The notes under the pieces: generated by a model
Databases searched by the model: none
What the model saw: the letters and a program-made list of their open reading frames with translations, nothing else
What the model was told of the DNA's origin: nothing
Position numbers and translations under genes: made by a program
NCBI GenBank assembly: GCA_034687125.1
Contig: JAQGBZ010000100.1
Coordinates: 124,001-188,000 of the forward strand
Direction: 5' to 3'
From: Neelides folsomi
Lineage: Eukaryota > Arthropoda > Collembola > Neelipleona > Neelidae
Length of the DNA stretch: 64,000 bases
In this document: positions 1 to 13,800 of the stretch, in pieces
Position numbering within the stretch: position 1 is the stretch's first letter
How the letters are laid out: each line of letters begins with the position of its first letter

Positions 1-3000
1 CGTTGATGATGAGTCTCAGTTCGTCGGTTGTGTTTGTTTCTTCGTTGCTCTCTTCGTTGGGGTCTCCATTAGGACTTAAGCTGCTCAACTCCTCATCGGC
101 TTCATTTCCAATGTCCAAATTGGGAACCAAATGTTTCTCAATGTTTTGTAGACGTCTAGAAAATTTAATAAAAATGATTAATAAAGCATATAAGTTTTAA
201 GAATAAAAGTTTTCAATGATTTTAATTAACTTTAACTTGATAAAGCTGACCTATTTAATAAGCTCGAACGCTTCGGACGAACATTAAATGATTTTTGTTT
301 TGAACTGTTGCCATTTATGTCATAACGCTGCTTACGGTTTTCTTTAACCTTTAAATGTTAAATTAAGTAACAATGTTATCAATTATAACAACATTGACGT
401 TAATTCTAAAAATCATGAAATTCATTGTACAATTTAATTGGGCTAATTACCTTTTCTCGGTTTGCGTCATCCTTTTCCGCAGGTGAAATCATCATCTTTT
501 GAACTCTTTGTGGAGTAAATGAAGTTTTTCTGGTCCGTTTTCCATTCACTACACTCGATCTTCTTCTTTGGCGTTTAATTCTTTTAATCAAGGATTTTTC
601 CACTTTTTCGCCCTATGAATTTCATAATAGAAGTATTAGTCTATCTTGATGAATTGTTTAAGTGTATTTAATGCATGTACATTCATTAGTAAACGATCAA
701 TTACTTCTTCTTTGGTTGTAGGAATAGGAGAACATTCTTTGGAAACATTGGTCTCCAATTCCTCTTCTTTGTCTTCTTTTTCTTTGGTACTGGTTTCAAT
801 TTCTTCCAGTTTTTCCACATTATTAATTTCGTCATCAGATTCAACGATTTCTAAAAGAATGTCGCTGTTGTTGGTATTATTGAATGAATCGCCATTAGAG
901 AAACGAGAAAAGCTGCTTTCAAAATCAAAATCTTCATCCTCTTTTGTTTGCTTATCCACAGAAAGAAAACTCATTTGGTCGAGAAGAATGTCATGCTTCA
1001 GTTGGAGAGTTCTATAGATTACAGAATTATGTAAATAGACTGTCATTATCTTAGCAAAACTAAAGGATCTGGCGTGTATTTTCTATTCAGATAAAAATAA
1101 CGGTTCTCCATTATAATTGTTACCTATTTTCTTTCTGTAAAGAGTCAATTTTATCATAGATCTGCTCAGACTCTTCCAATTTCTTTTTCATTCGCGTAAC
1201 TTCCACTTCGAGTCTTGATGCTTTTTCGTGACCTTCTCGAAGAGCGTCAAGTTCATCCCGAGCTTTTTTCCACGATCTCAATTGTTGTAAGTTCTCGTTG
1301 AGCTGAAAAATTATAAGGTTAATTAGAATCTAACAATAGTTAAATATTTAAATGACTAAATTTGAATGTTTAATGTAGTGGAAAAGTTAGGTAATTGGTC
1401 AATTACTTCAATTTCTAATTCTTGAACTCTTGTTTTAGACGTTTCGAGTTCTTCACGGCACTCGGCAAGAAGTTCCGTCTTTTCAATTCTGAAATTAAAT
1501 AGTGTCATAATTAGTCATATTAAAAATGAAATTATCATTTACATATTAAATCACGAATAAATTCTTACAGTTCCTCTTTTAACATTCTTATATTCAAAAT
1601 ATTTCTGCTTTCATCTGAAAACTTGTCGTATTCCGATTCAGGGCCATATCCTTTTCCTTCGTAAACTTTCTTTTGACTGCAATTCATATACCCGGCCAAA
1701 TAATCCGCAACGAGTTGATTCTAAAATCATTTACAAATTGTACTTTTGTAAAAATCCATGAACCATATAAAAGACAAGAACTAGGGAGTAATGAGTAAAT
1801 TGTTATAAGAATTACCTGAATTGATTCATTCCTTTCAGCAAGCAAGCGACGAATAAGAGTTAAGTTGGCTTCATAAATTAATTGTTTCTCATTTTCCTCC
1901 AAATTAGCAAACTCTAACCATGATTTAATATGAACAAGTTCGGGGTTGTCTGCAATCTATTACAACAATGTGATGATGTTATATATGATTATACATTAGG
2001 TACGCTTAAAAATTAAAATTGATTTAATAAATGAAAAATCTTACCAATTTGATAGATTCGATAAGTGCGTCCTGAATTTCTGAAGGAAATCTTTTAATTT
2101 TCCTAATTGTATCTTGCTTCCTTCCTCCCTGAATGGATGCACCAAGGAGAAGGAAAAGGATTTTTTCAAACTCCTTGACGGAACATTGTTGACAAGAAGA
2201 AGCAATGTGGACAGTATTCGGAGGCCGAATTGCCACGAGTTGACTAAAATGATCCTCAAAATGTGACTTGAGTTCTAGAAATACTCTGTTTAAACTTTGA
2301 ATCCTGCTTTTCGTCTCTGACTCGTAGTGAGTCGGAAATCGATTCCTTGACTGTTGATGATTTTCCTCATCAAAGATTGCCGAGAGGTGAAGGGATGATT
2401 GTTCATTTTCATTTGCAATTCCACTGAAAACATTTGATTTACTCTATGTTAAAATATTCAATGAAAGTATAAAATAAAAATAGGTTGAAAAAACAATTTC
2501 TTTTGCAAACCACAAAATTAAAAACTTACACATATTCCAATGCATTATTCAACACATTGCTCGAAATGAAATTAGAAAAGTTTTCCTCTGCTTCATATTT
2601 CTTATCAGCAAAAAATTTCACCTACAAAGCAAATTCGAGGATTAAATTACATCCAAACATTAAGGTCATCATAAGCATTATAAAATTACCACAGTTCTCA
2701 AATTACATAATAAAAATACAATGTACTCCTTCATTGATTGAGAGTGAGTGCAAAACATTAGCACTCAATATTTGCTTAACATTTATCGCTAATTGCCCAT
2801 AATCAATCAATGTTCCATTTGCTGGAGTGCAATTGGCAATTATGCACCACAAACATAATTCCTTATATATCAATAAATAATAAACAATGGAAAATAAAAA
2901 CTTACCCAATAATATAAAGGCTTCTTATGGAAAGGAGTTTCTTCATGTCCAATTCTACAATTATGAGGTTCTTTGAATAACCCCGAATCGCACTCGTCAG

Positions 3001-3007
3001 TGTCCAT
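1..3007 (-). CDS. Girdin/CCDC88-like HOOK-domain coiled-coil protein, 3' end outside window
   Basis: Proposed exons on the minus strand: 3007-2906, 2621-2530, 2423-2045, 1956-1816, 1720-1569, 1488-1407, 1302-1124, 1011-681, 612-451 (or 431) and 155-1. About 590 residues are coded before the edge. The family links actin, microtubules and G-protein signalling through an N-terminal HOOK domain and a long coiled coil. The match is seen in LLLGASIQ followed by a helical segment, LIRRLLAERNES, EKTELLAECREELE and the family-typical RDELDALRE, in Girdin order. ATG at 3007 begins MDTDECDSG. From about residue 375 the protein leaves the usual coiled coil for an acidic serine-rich segment (exon 1011-681) and a basic RQRRRSS stretch. 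The last junction is uncertain. Splicing 451 to 155 gives an early stop, while a weaker donor after 431 keeps a 50-codon acidic frame open to the edge. A true Hook protein is less likely because the RDELDALRE region fits Girdin better. Confidence 0.62.
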
Positions 3008-3928
3008 TATTTTTCAAATCTGTAAAAAATAAAATAAATGAATTCCTATTCTCTCACCATTTCCTTTGTCCGATCGAGAAATCGAGATCGATACAAGTGC
3101 CCAATACAAGTTTATTATAAGAACATGGGATGTAAATTAGCTTTGGATGAATATTCGAAAGTTAGTAAAAAGTGATATTGCGGAAAATAAACTTTCTGGG
3201 CTGTTTGCTCTCAAATTGTTTACACAAATTCGCAACGAGTCGATGTTGACTGAGGTATGAAGTAAAAGTAGCAAGTGTGAAAATTACCATTGGAGTAAAA
3301 TTAAAAAGAGGTGAAATTCACTTTTGAGGAGAGTCGTTGTATAATGTTTGGGTTTAAAAGAGAGACGGGATCTTCATGTTTACTAAGGGTCACAACTCTT
3401 AAGCTCAACAAAGACTTGGACGTGGGAGAGGAGGGGAAGGAAGAGGAACTGGGGAATAAATAAATGGTTCGAGGAGTACAAAGAGAGAGAACAAAAGGAG
3501 GGTTGAGTTGGGTTGACTGCTTCCCATTCACCTGTCATGTTGCGTAGAGGGTGGAGAAGATACCGTTTTTGGCAATCGAAGAAACCCCTCTTGAAACTCC
3601 CTTGGAGCAATCAGCTCACCTGTATTCTCTCTCACCCCTTTCACAAACTGCACCTACACAAACCAGGCTCAACAAAAGCCAAGCCTGAATACACTTTTTT
3701 ACAGCTACCAACCGACTACATCCTGCGACACTTTGACTTCTTATTCAACAACTTCTATTTTATAAAATAACTAAAAAATACCATTACCAATTTTTAATTA
3801 ATTCCTTTATAAGAGCATTTTACTAATTATTCTAAAACAGATCAATTAAACAGCGCCTTTTATGATAGTAAATAAAATAGTAATAGTACCTTGTTGAATC
3901 ATAGGTGAGAATTAGCGTGAGTATTAAA
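3008..3928. promoter_or_regulatory. Divergent intergenic region between the Girdin-like and RNF113 genes
   Basis: The two start codons face away from each other across about 920 bp. The central part, roughly 3380-3720, is visibly less AT-rich than its flanks and has short overlapping ORFs on both strands without family resemblance. It is most simply read as a shared or paired promoter region with untranslated leader sequence. No TATA box or initiator was identified with confidence. Confidence 0.35.
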
Positions 3929-5481
<1,553 letters not shown>

Positions 5482-5513
5482 AGTATTTTTTAATTTAAAT
5501 TTTATGTTGTAAA

Positions 5514-5519
5514 AATAAA
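5514..5519 (+). terminator. Polyadenylation signal AATAAA of RNF113
   Basis: A canonical AATAAA lies 33 bases after the RNF113 stop codon and is the first such hexamer downstream. It gives a very short 3' untranslated region. Confidence 0.6.
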
Positions 5520-5585
5520 TATTCTGTAAATGTATTATAAATTTCAAATTGGTGAATTGTAGAATATTTAATTTACATATATATA

Positions 5586-6139
5586 CAAGGTGGGTCAGAC
5601 TGGTTATTTATTTAAATAAATAATAACTTTTACATGACTAATGATTAAAATCTTTTGAAGTGGGGAATCGATTGAGATTACTATTTAACAAACTATAAGC
5701 TGAATTGCTTAAACCATTAATAAACGACAGACACTTTCTTAAGAGTATTATTTCTTTTCTCGTTTCTCGGGGAAGAGGCCGAAGGGAGGGGTAAGGCGGG
5801 AGGCTGGCCACTGTCGTGTTTTGCATAAAACAAAAGCTACATACCTCATTGTGGCAATGTTCTTTCCTCATAAATCTATAAACTTTTATTCTTTAACGAG
5901 GCGGCGGTGATTTGCCATATAAAATGTAAATAATGAAAACGAGAGGAAAAGAAACGAAGGAAATATGATCTTGAGAAAGTGTCTGTCGTTAATTAATGGT
6001 TTAAGCAATTCAGCTTATAGTTTGTTAAATAGTAATGTCTTATAATCTCAATCGATCACCCACTTCAAAAGATTTTAACCATTAGTCATAATAAAATTAT
6101 TGATTTAAATAAATAACCAGTTAAGTCTGACCCACCTTG
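5586..6139. mobile_element. Tc1/mariner-like MITE with long terminal inverted repeats
   Basis: The ends read CAAGGTGGGTCAGAC on the left and its complement GTCTGACCCACCTTG on the right, each next to TA, the duplicated target of the Tc1/mariner group. The inverted arms are long. Similarity runs about 190-200 bp inward (5586-5775 against 5938-6139) with scattered substitutions and small indels, leaving a middle of roughly 160 bp. No transposase frame is present, so it is non-autonomous and would fold back almost completely. It lies between the convergent 3' ends of RNF113 and DLGAP. Confidence 0.8.
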
Positions 6140-7853
6140 TATATGTAATTCTCACTACTCATTTTGTAAAACAAACTTAGGTACATTTAGCTGGATTTCG
6201 ATATAATTTTTATAACTATTGAGCAATTATGAATGTAATAATCTATATGAGATGTATTATGTACTGTTGTATAGTTTTATAAATAAATACTCATTTTACT
6301 TTTTTGAAAATGATTTATTTTAGATTGGATGAAACTTTTATAATTGTGATTACACTAATTATTGTAGACATCTTACAAATACATTGATTTCAATGCTATT
6401 TATTAAAAATTAATTTATTAAAAATTAGCTTAAATTTTTTTAAAATAGCCCTTAAAAGATTTCATATTTTGTATCATTGGTTGATGACGGGTTTTTTTAT
6501 TTCGTTCTATTATTTCATCTTGTCGTAAACAAGATACGATTTTAAAAACTTTTTTGTTTTAGTTTCATTGTTTTTAATTAACTATGTATTTAGTGCGAGT
6601 AGAAGTTTGAAATTTACAATTTACTTATTTCACATTTTATCAGTAACCTTGTTACCTTTTGATTAGAAAATGAATTTGACGAAGTGGTGAAAAAGTATTT
6701 ATTTAAAATTACAATTAAAAAATTACAAATTACTGCATTGATTGACTTCGATAAAAAATACATAATACTTTTTTTTCAATTTCATGGTACATTCAGACAA
6801 AGCAATAGTTTTAATTCATTGAACCTTGTATAACAAATTCAAAAACCAATTAAAATTAAAGTTGGATTGATTTGTCACAATATTTCGTATATTTGCATAA
6901 AACATTTCGAGTCAAATTAGGTTAAAAATGATTTGGACGAAGTTTTATATCGTTGAGATACCAAATTTTGTCTCTTTCATTAAAAATTAGTTTTTAAGTA
7001 GGATAAGTAGGAAAAGTATCATATTTAGGTTATACTTATTGAGCAAAAGCACCGATTATTTCCGTCAAATTATTTAAAAATAATTTTGTACCGAAATGGT
7101 AACAAAACCCGTTGATTTATCTCAATTTTACTAGCAAGTTAGTTAAAATCATTAATCTTGTTTTAAAACATTATTTGAAGATCATCTTCTTAAAACATTT
7201 AGCTAACCAGAAACACTTATTTTTCTGCAATTTACACAAATAGCTTCATATCATTTTCATTAACGATTAAAAAATAAATTGAAATTTTTGACATTTTTGG
7301 TTTTCGCTTTCAACATTGGCGATGTTATACTCGTAGATCTATATTTTTTATATTTTAAAATCCTTACATTAAAGGGCTTATATTCGAAAAACATTTCCTA
7401 AAATTATAATCTCAATAAAAATATAATTTCATACAATAAATTAAAGGGCAATTAATTTTGAATTATAAATAAAAATGCAAAAAAGGAATTTATTCCTTAT
7501 CCTTTCTTGCTGAACCTTTAATCTATATGAAATTGAACCTCATAAAGAATTTTTTGTAAAAAGAAGTTCGTTCTCGCTATTTGTTTAAAAATGATAGTCA
7601 AAATTTTAATTCAATACAATTTACGTTGAACTTTTAAAAGTGGGGGGAGGATAATTAATATAAAGTTAATTTTTTAGTATAAATATTTGAGTCAAGATGC
7701 AATAAACGATTGGAATAGTTTAATGAAAATAGAAAAATAGTCTACATGTGTATTATTATAATATAAGAGTCTAAGAATTGAATTGAGATTACATTTCTGA
7801 GATGGTAGTTTGAAATTGGATTTGAAAAAGTTTAAAATGGATTTGTTCAATAT
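6140..7853. other. AT-rich intergenic spacer
   Basis: The spacer separates convergent genes. No coding exon, RNA gene or clear repeat was recognised. A TTTATT (AATAAA on the minus strand) at 7489-7494 could be the distal polyadenylation signal of the DLGAP gene, but it lies about 360 bases past the stop. Confidence 0.4.
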
Positions 7854-10800
7854 TCAGTCATCATTTGTTTCAGGGGTGAAGATTTGAATTTCTTCCGCAT
7901 CCTTGCATTTACCTTCTATTTGATTCTTCATTGCTTTCCTTTTTTCGGCAAGAAGTCTCTTCCTTGACTCATCCCTATTAATTCACATTAGCATAAAAAT
8001 TAAATCAAATTTCATTTGTACAAACTACTGCATTATAATATTAAATAATATTAGTTGAATGTTAAATCACATTAATTGGATTGGACAATTACCTTGCGCT
8101 ATTTGAGGGCCCTGGTTTTGGTGTCGATTTTCCAGCAGTATTTCCAGGCTTATTTGGACCTCGTCCGATGGTTTTCAGAGGATTTGCTTTTCTCGATTGT
8201 TGGCTTTCCCGTTTTGGGTCATGATCTGAAATAGTAGCTTGCACAGTCTGTAAAAATACAATAAAACGCTATGATTGAATATTCATTTGTCATCTTTAAT
8301 CAAAATTCAAATTCCCAATTTTAAAATATCATTTTATCTCATTGATGAATTTTACCTTATTTTGCCCCTTTTGCAATTCGTGAAACATGGAATGAATTTG
8401 GTCGACTTGTATGAGAACCATATCCCAAAATCCAGCCAAATCTTCATTTTTTGTTATAAACGGTTGGTCTACAACACCCTGTTCCTCCTGAAATTAATAT
8501 TTATCTCATATAATTTATATAGATAATGAATAGTCTGTGTGTTTAAACAATTGATCAACTTTTTAACCAAGTAGGAGTATAACTCAGGATGGTCTAAATC
8601 GTTTTAAGATAACGGATAATTAATAAAATTTCTAAAAATATTAAAACGTCATCATACCAGATTTTTGTAGCATAGCTCTTCAAACTGCTTGAATTTCTTC
8701 ACAATGAGAAGATTTGCTTTTCCAATAGCAGCCCTCAATTTTCCAGCTTCTTCACCATTCGGGTCGAGGATTTCAAGTTCTTCTGAGGCTTTTGTCGACA
8801 ACTCAATGATTTCCTCTTTTGTTCTCCCCATCTCTTTAAGAAAATATTCCCCGTTGAGCTCAACATCTTCATTTTCCTTGTTCATGCTCGCGTGCGGGTA
8901 ATGGGACGAGACCGAGGTGTCTTCTTCAGAAATTTTCATCGTTTGAATTTCGGTCATTTCCGGTTTGCAAAGGATGTTTTTCTTAAGGAGTCTCCGAACT
9001 TCTTCCACGTCTTCGTCCTCCCTCTCAACTTGTCTTGAAGGACAGGACCCTGTTATCTCAATAGTTGAATGAGTCGACTCTCCTCCTCCACCTTCTTCCA
9101 ATTTCTCAAACAGGCAGAGGCCGGCACTTGAAGCCTCTTCCATCCCATGGCTGCTCCCAATGTCGTAGAGATCTTTAAAGTTCTTATTTACATGAAGAAT
9201 TTTTATCTCCCTCCCATTCTCCTTCTTTGTCCCGTCCCCATTCGCAGCCCCGTTGGTCGCCACTGGAGTACATGGAGCTTTGTTGATTGGAAACGAATGA
9301 ACTCCAGGAGTTGTTGTGAGACTCTCGTTTTCGTACACTGGTTTTCGGCTAGGTTTCCAATTCGATTTTGCCTCCACTTCAATGGGAATAATTCGTTCAA
9401 CAGATTCACTGTTTCCGTTTGTTTCCCCTCGCCCGGTTCTTCTCCAAAAGAAACCAGAAGCTATAGCTTCAGTCCCATATAGACGCTCGATCTTTTGCAT
9501 GATGAATGACTTGTCTGTTGAAGGAGCTTTGGAGTCGACAGCGTCGTTCCCGCATGGTTCTTCATAAGAGGGCAAAATGGGCCGAACACGATTTTCTCCA
9601 TCTTTTCGTTTACCGGTTCTTTGGACGAAGTCTGATTTAAGATTGGCGATAGGATTTTGAGGAGGTTTTGGCCCACCCCCGCCACCGGAACTCTTGTTGT
9701 AGGAAAGACATGTGTAGCCACAGACGGATCGAGACACGTTCAGATACGAAGGAGCTTGGCGTTCATCCTTATTTCCAACCTGAATATTAAAAACATTTAT
9801 TTTTTGATATTTTAATTTTAATTAATACAATTCAAATATATAATAATTTAATTTATATTGGGCCATTCATAAATTATATTAATCAAAATAAATTTTAAAC
9901 TTTAAAGGTCCCAATAGAGCACATTTCACATTGGTCAAAAACTAGTAGGTATATTTTAGATTTTTTAAACTGCATTTCTTATGACAGTTGAAGATTTTAT
10001 TTATTACCTCAGGTAAAGAGTCTTGAATCATTGTGATATGAATTTACAATAAATTATTTGATTCTATCAACACAATTTGTTATTTAGTTAAAACTTTTAG
10101 CAAACAAATGGCACAGGAGAAAATGTCTGGTTCCAAATGGTGTTTTCTTTCCAAATGTCAGTATGTAATGAGGAGGATTGAACAATTTGTTGAACAAGCA
10201 AAGGGCTTATTAGTTACTATTTGTGAAAATGATATGTTGACTATCTCTCTCATAATTGTAATAAAGGACTGGATCATGATAGAAGAAGAATATTGAGAAA
10301 CATAGGAGAGGAGATATGGATAAATTATGAAAGTGGGATCGTGACAGTTCTAGTGATAATAAAAGCAAATGTTGATCAAAGACCTTGGATAATCCATCCC
10401 TGTGAATTGGGTTACTCACTCTCTTTAATACTTTATGGGCGTATTTGCCATTGTAGTTCCATCATCATCAATGCATACTCACATCACAGTTGATTAATAC
10501 GATGACTCACCAGAGGAGGATAACCAAAGGAAATCATGTGTCTTATTGTTTGATATGCTAATACCATATTTATAAATATTAATAAGTTACCAATTATCAT
10601 ATCCTCAATTATTTAAACACGGACCTCGATTATTAGATTATTCCTATTATTAGAAATCACCCCATCTTATCTTCATTTCACTTATTGTTCAGAGTCAAAG
10701 AATGTTTAAAAGCTCTCTGTATTTATGAATGTGTTATTGGTATAGGAAGTGCATGTGACAAATGTCACTCAACATTCTTTGGATGAAGAAGAGGAATTTA

Positions 10801-13800
10801 AAAGAAATGCACTTCACTTATCTGCAAATGATAATAGCTTTAATGGCCTTTAAGAGCACAATGAGAATTTCTCAACAAAAGATTTATTCAACGTATTGTG
10901 AAAAAAGGTTCATTTTATTGCTGACATTATCCTACATGATCGTTCGAAATATTGATTTTCCAAATAATAACCATTCTATTAACCTACCTAATAAATTATT
11001 TGGATGTTGGATTGAAAGAAAGGTAAAGGGTAGTGCAATGACAAAATGTCTTGTTAGCAATAATTTAGAAACATGGATAATAAAAATTAAACTAATTAAT
11101 TATGTTTGTAATTTAATTATTATTAAAGAAATTTATTAATTAAAAGAGTGGATTTACCTGGTTTGGATATTTTGAGTTGAAATAATTGGCCGTTCGCTTC
11201 ACATACTGAGGACTTTGTAGATCACCCATACCAGTATCGGAAATCCTTGAATTTTCGGTATTATTCGGATTATTCAAATTATTTCCAGTGGGATCTGATT
11301 CAAAATCCAATTAAAATCCATTTCTTTAATGTTAAATATGATTTTTAATAAAATTAATCTTCACCTGTAGAAATATTTCTAGAAGGGAATGCGAGAAAGT
11401 TGTCGAAATTATTTTGTTTCTCCTTTCTGAAATTAAAAATCAAAATCTTGTTAAAACAATCCATTTTATTATCACAATATCACAAGAAAATAGAAAATAA
11501 AATTTAAATAATTAACCTAATAAAATAAAATAAAGTTAATTGCGAATCAACCAAATACTATCAAGATTTAGTTTTATACTTTCAAGTCATCTGATCTCCA
11601 CAATTAAGGTCATTTATCGTCGTTGTAAATAGTGAAAGTAAAGCGACTCATATTTAATTAAAACTTACCAGTAATGTTAATTAAATGACCGAGTAAAAAT
11701 ATCTCATTAAAATATTTCTCCCATCGGCTAAAAAATCCTCCAAGTGTAATCAATTACTCCAAAGACGTAGAATTCACAAATAATTTTGCCTCACAAAACC
11801 GTCGGATTAAATGAATTAAATCTTGAATTGGATTGGATTGTTGGGAAGTTAAAGTTTTTTAAATGTTCAATTAAAATTACAAAAAATAAATAAAATCAAC
11901 TGAACAAAACTTGAATCGTATGCGTGGACGGGGGAGAGTTGTGAATGAGTCAAAGGCGGGTTTCCAGGCGACAGGAGTTGAGTCAAAGGGAGTGGGCCGG
12001 AAGGGTGCAACGTGGAGGGCGTGGGCAGGGGAAGAGATGGGGCGAGATTCAAGGGGTCCGAAATCGGGGATCCCTGGGATCCTCCCGGGTAATACCCGTA
12101 AAACTAGGAGTCTTTGGCCAACTCCACGACCTCCACCCTCTCTTTCCGGTATTAAAAGGGGCAATGCTCTGAGTTACCTCCCTCCGGCCACCACACACCT
12201 TCTATCTCCAACCCTCAACACCCTCATTCATTCAGCACACCCTCACTGGTCCAAAATACCTGTGTGTACAAAATACCTGTGTGGAGAATACCTGTGTGCA
12301 CAAAATACCTGTATTTCCTCTATGTCAAATCCGCTCCCTCCCTCTTTATCTCATTCAATTTTGTATCTCTTCTACTTCTTTATTTCTCATTCAATTCTTC
12401 ATCCCTTGTATCCGATACAGGACTATTGGCAACGAAGCCAAGAACGAAGTTAGGGGATTTAGAGGCGGGTTCCATTGTTGTAATTTGGGAGATTAACAAA
12501 AGTACCCAAACATCTTTTAAAACACATCCATCCACATTTCTGCTTTAACCTCACACTTTCTGCTTCTTTAACTCGTGGTTGGCAATTTAAAATGTGTTTA
12601 CAGCTTTACGACGAGTCTGAAATCAATTTAGCTCCTATAAAACTCATTTACCAACTTTAACAAACATAAAATAAAATTTAATGAATAAGGAGGTCGATAA
12701 TAAACTTTTATAGTTTTTATCTTATAGAGACCTTAAAATACAAAAACAAAGATGTAATATTCTTCCGATTGTTATTTGTTAATAACAATGAAACAATGAA
12801 TATTTTGAAGTTATCTATCTAATTGTAAATGAATAAAAATGTTAAATAATTAGGTAATTCTTGTTATACACGTTACCTTTTAAGTATACCGTCTAATATC
12901 GCGCATGTTGAAACTATGATATTTAAACATCTCGAGTGTTTAAAATATAAATATAAATAAATGCACTCTTCGATGTTAATCTTGAAATATTCCGTTTGAG
13001 CTAACGAACTTCACAAAAACTTTTCACAGTTTCAAAAGAAACGTCAATGAATTTGGCTCTCGATCAATTCAATTTGTATTTTGGTGTTCACTTCAGAGTT
13101 TCACAGTTATTGAAAATGATATTCGAATACAAAGCTGAAGAAGGGTGAAACCGTATGAAGTCTGTCTGTCTATCTACCTATATATTTAACTTCAAACACT
13201 CAATGGAATTATCTCTCGCATTGTGGAGAGTCTCGTCTGGTAAAGGTGTGTAAAGTGATGTCAATCTCTCAATGCCAAACCAATCATTTCTTTCCAATGA
13301 GTGAGAATGTATTGAAGGATTTTCAATATCTCCACCCTGTCCTTCCCAACCAATTTTCAACTACCTGACTTTTAAGAAAATGCTAAATTGCTTTATTGCC
13401 ATTTACGCTAATTAGCTTTTTTCTCATTAGACTTTAGCGTTATTGCACACCTACTTAATAAATGAAAATGAAATGTTTTAATTTCGTAAACCAGGTGGGC
13501 CCATCCTTCATATGTGCTTGTGCTCCTGCACCCTAATCAGTTCAATTTTGTTATGTAACACACATAAAGTTTACAATTATGCTTCAACATGAAAGTGAAA
13601 TTATTTTACATCTTGCACAAAGACTTGAAATTGAAATAATGTTAAAAATTCTGTTCATGAATATTTTTATGAAAAAAATTCCAAAATGCTTCCTTATTTA
13701 AGAATTTAAGATTAAGAGAACAAATGACTTAACTGATAATAAAATCCCTAGCTGTTTAAATTTTTTTATTCTTTTGAATTTAAACTGTCGGCTTTAATAC

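Noticed and set aside
646-1017. 123-codon plus-strand ORF
   Set aside because: It is the reverse-strand shadow of the acidic, Ser-rich exon of the Girdin-like gene. Ser/Leu-rich composition is what that exon gives when read backwards.
1-3007. Reading as a Hook1-3 orthologue
   Set aside because: The EKTELLAECREELE...RDELDALRE order and LIRRLLAERNES correspond to Girdin/CCDC88. Hook proteins have a different sequence at these places.
9147-9482. 111-codon plus-strand ORF
   Set aside because: Antisense shadow of the large DLGAP exon.
10762-11139. 125-codon plus-strand ORF inside a DLGAP intron
   Set aside because: Ile/Leu/Asn/Lys-biased translation typical of AT-rich non-coding DNA, with no motif, splice context or start context.
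11911-12453. 180-codon plus-strand ORF in DLGAP intron 2
   Set aside because: It runs through a GC-richer block and the short tandem repeat. Overlapping frames on both strands are equally open and nothing resembles a domain.
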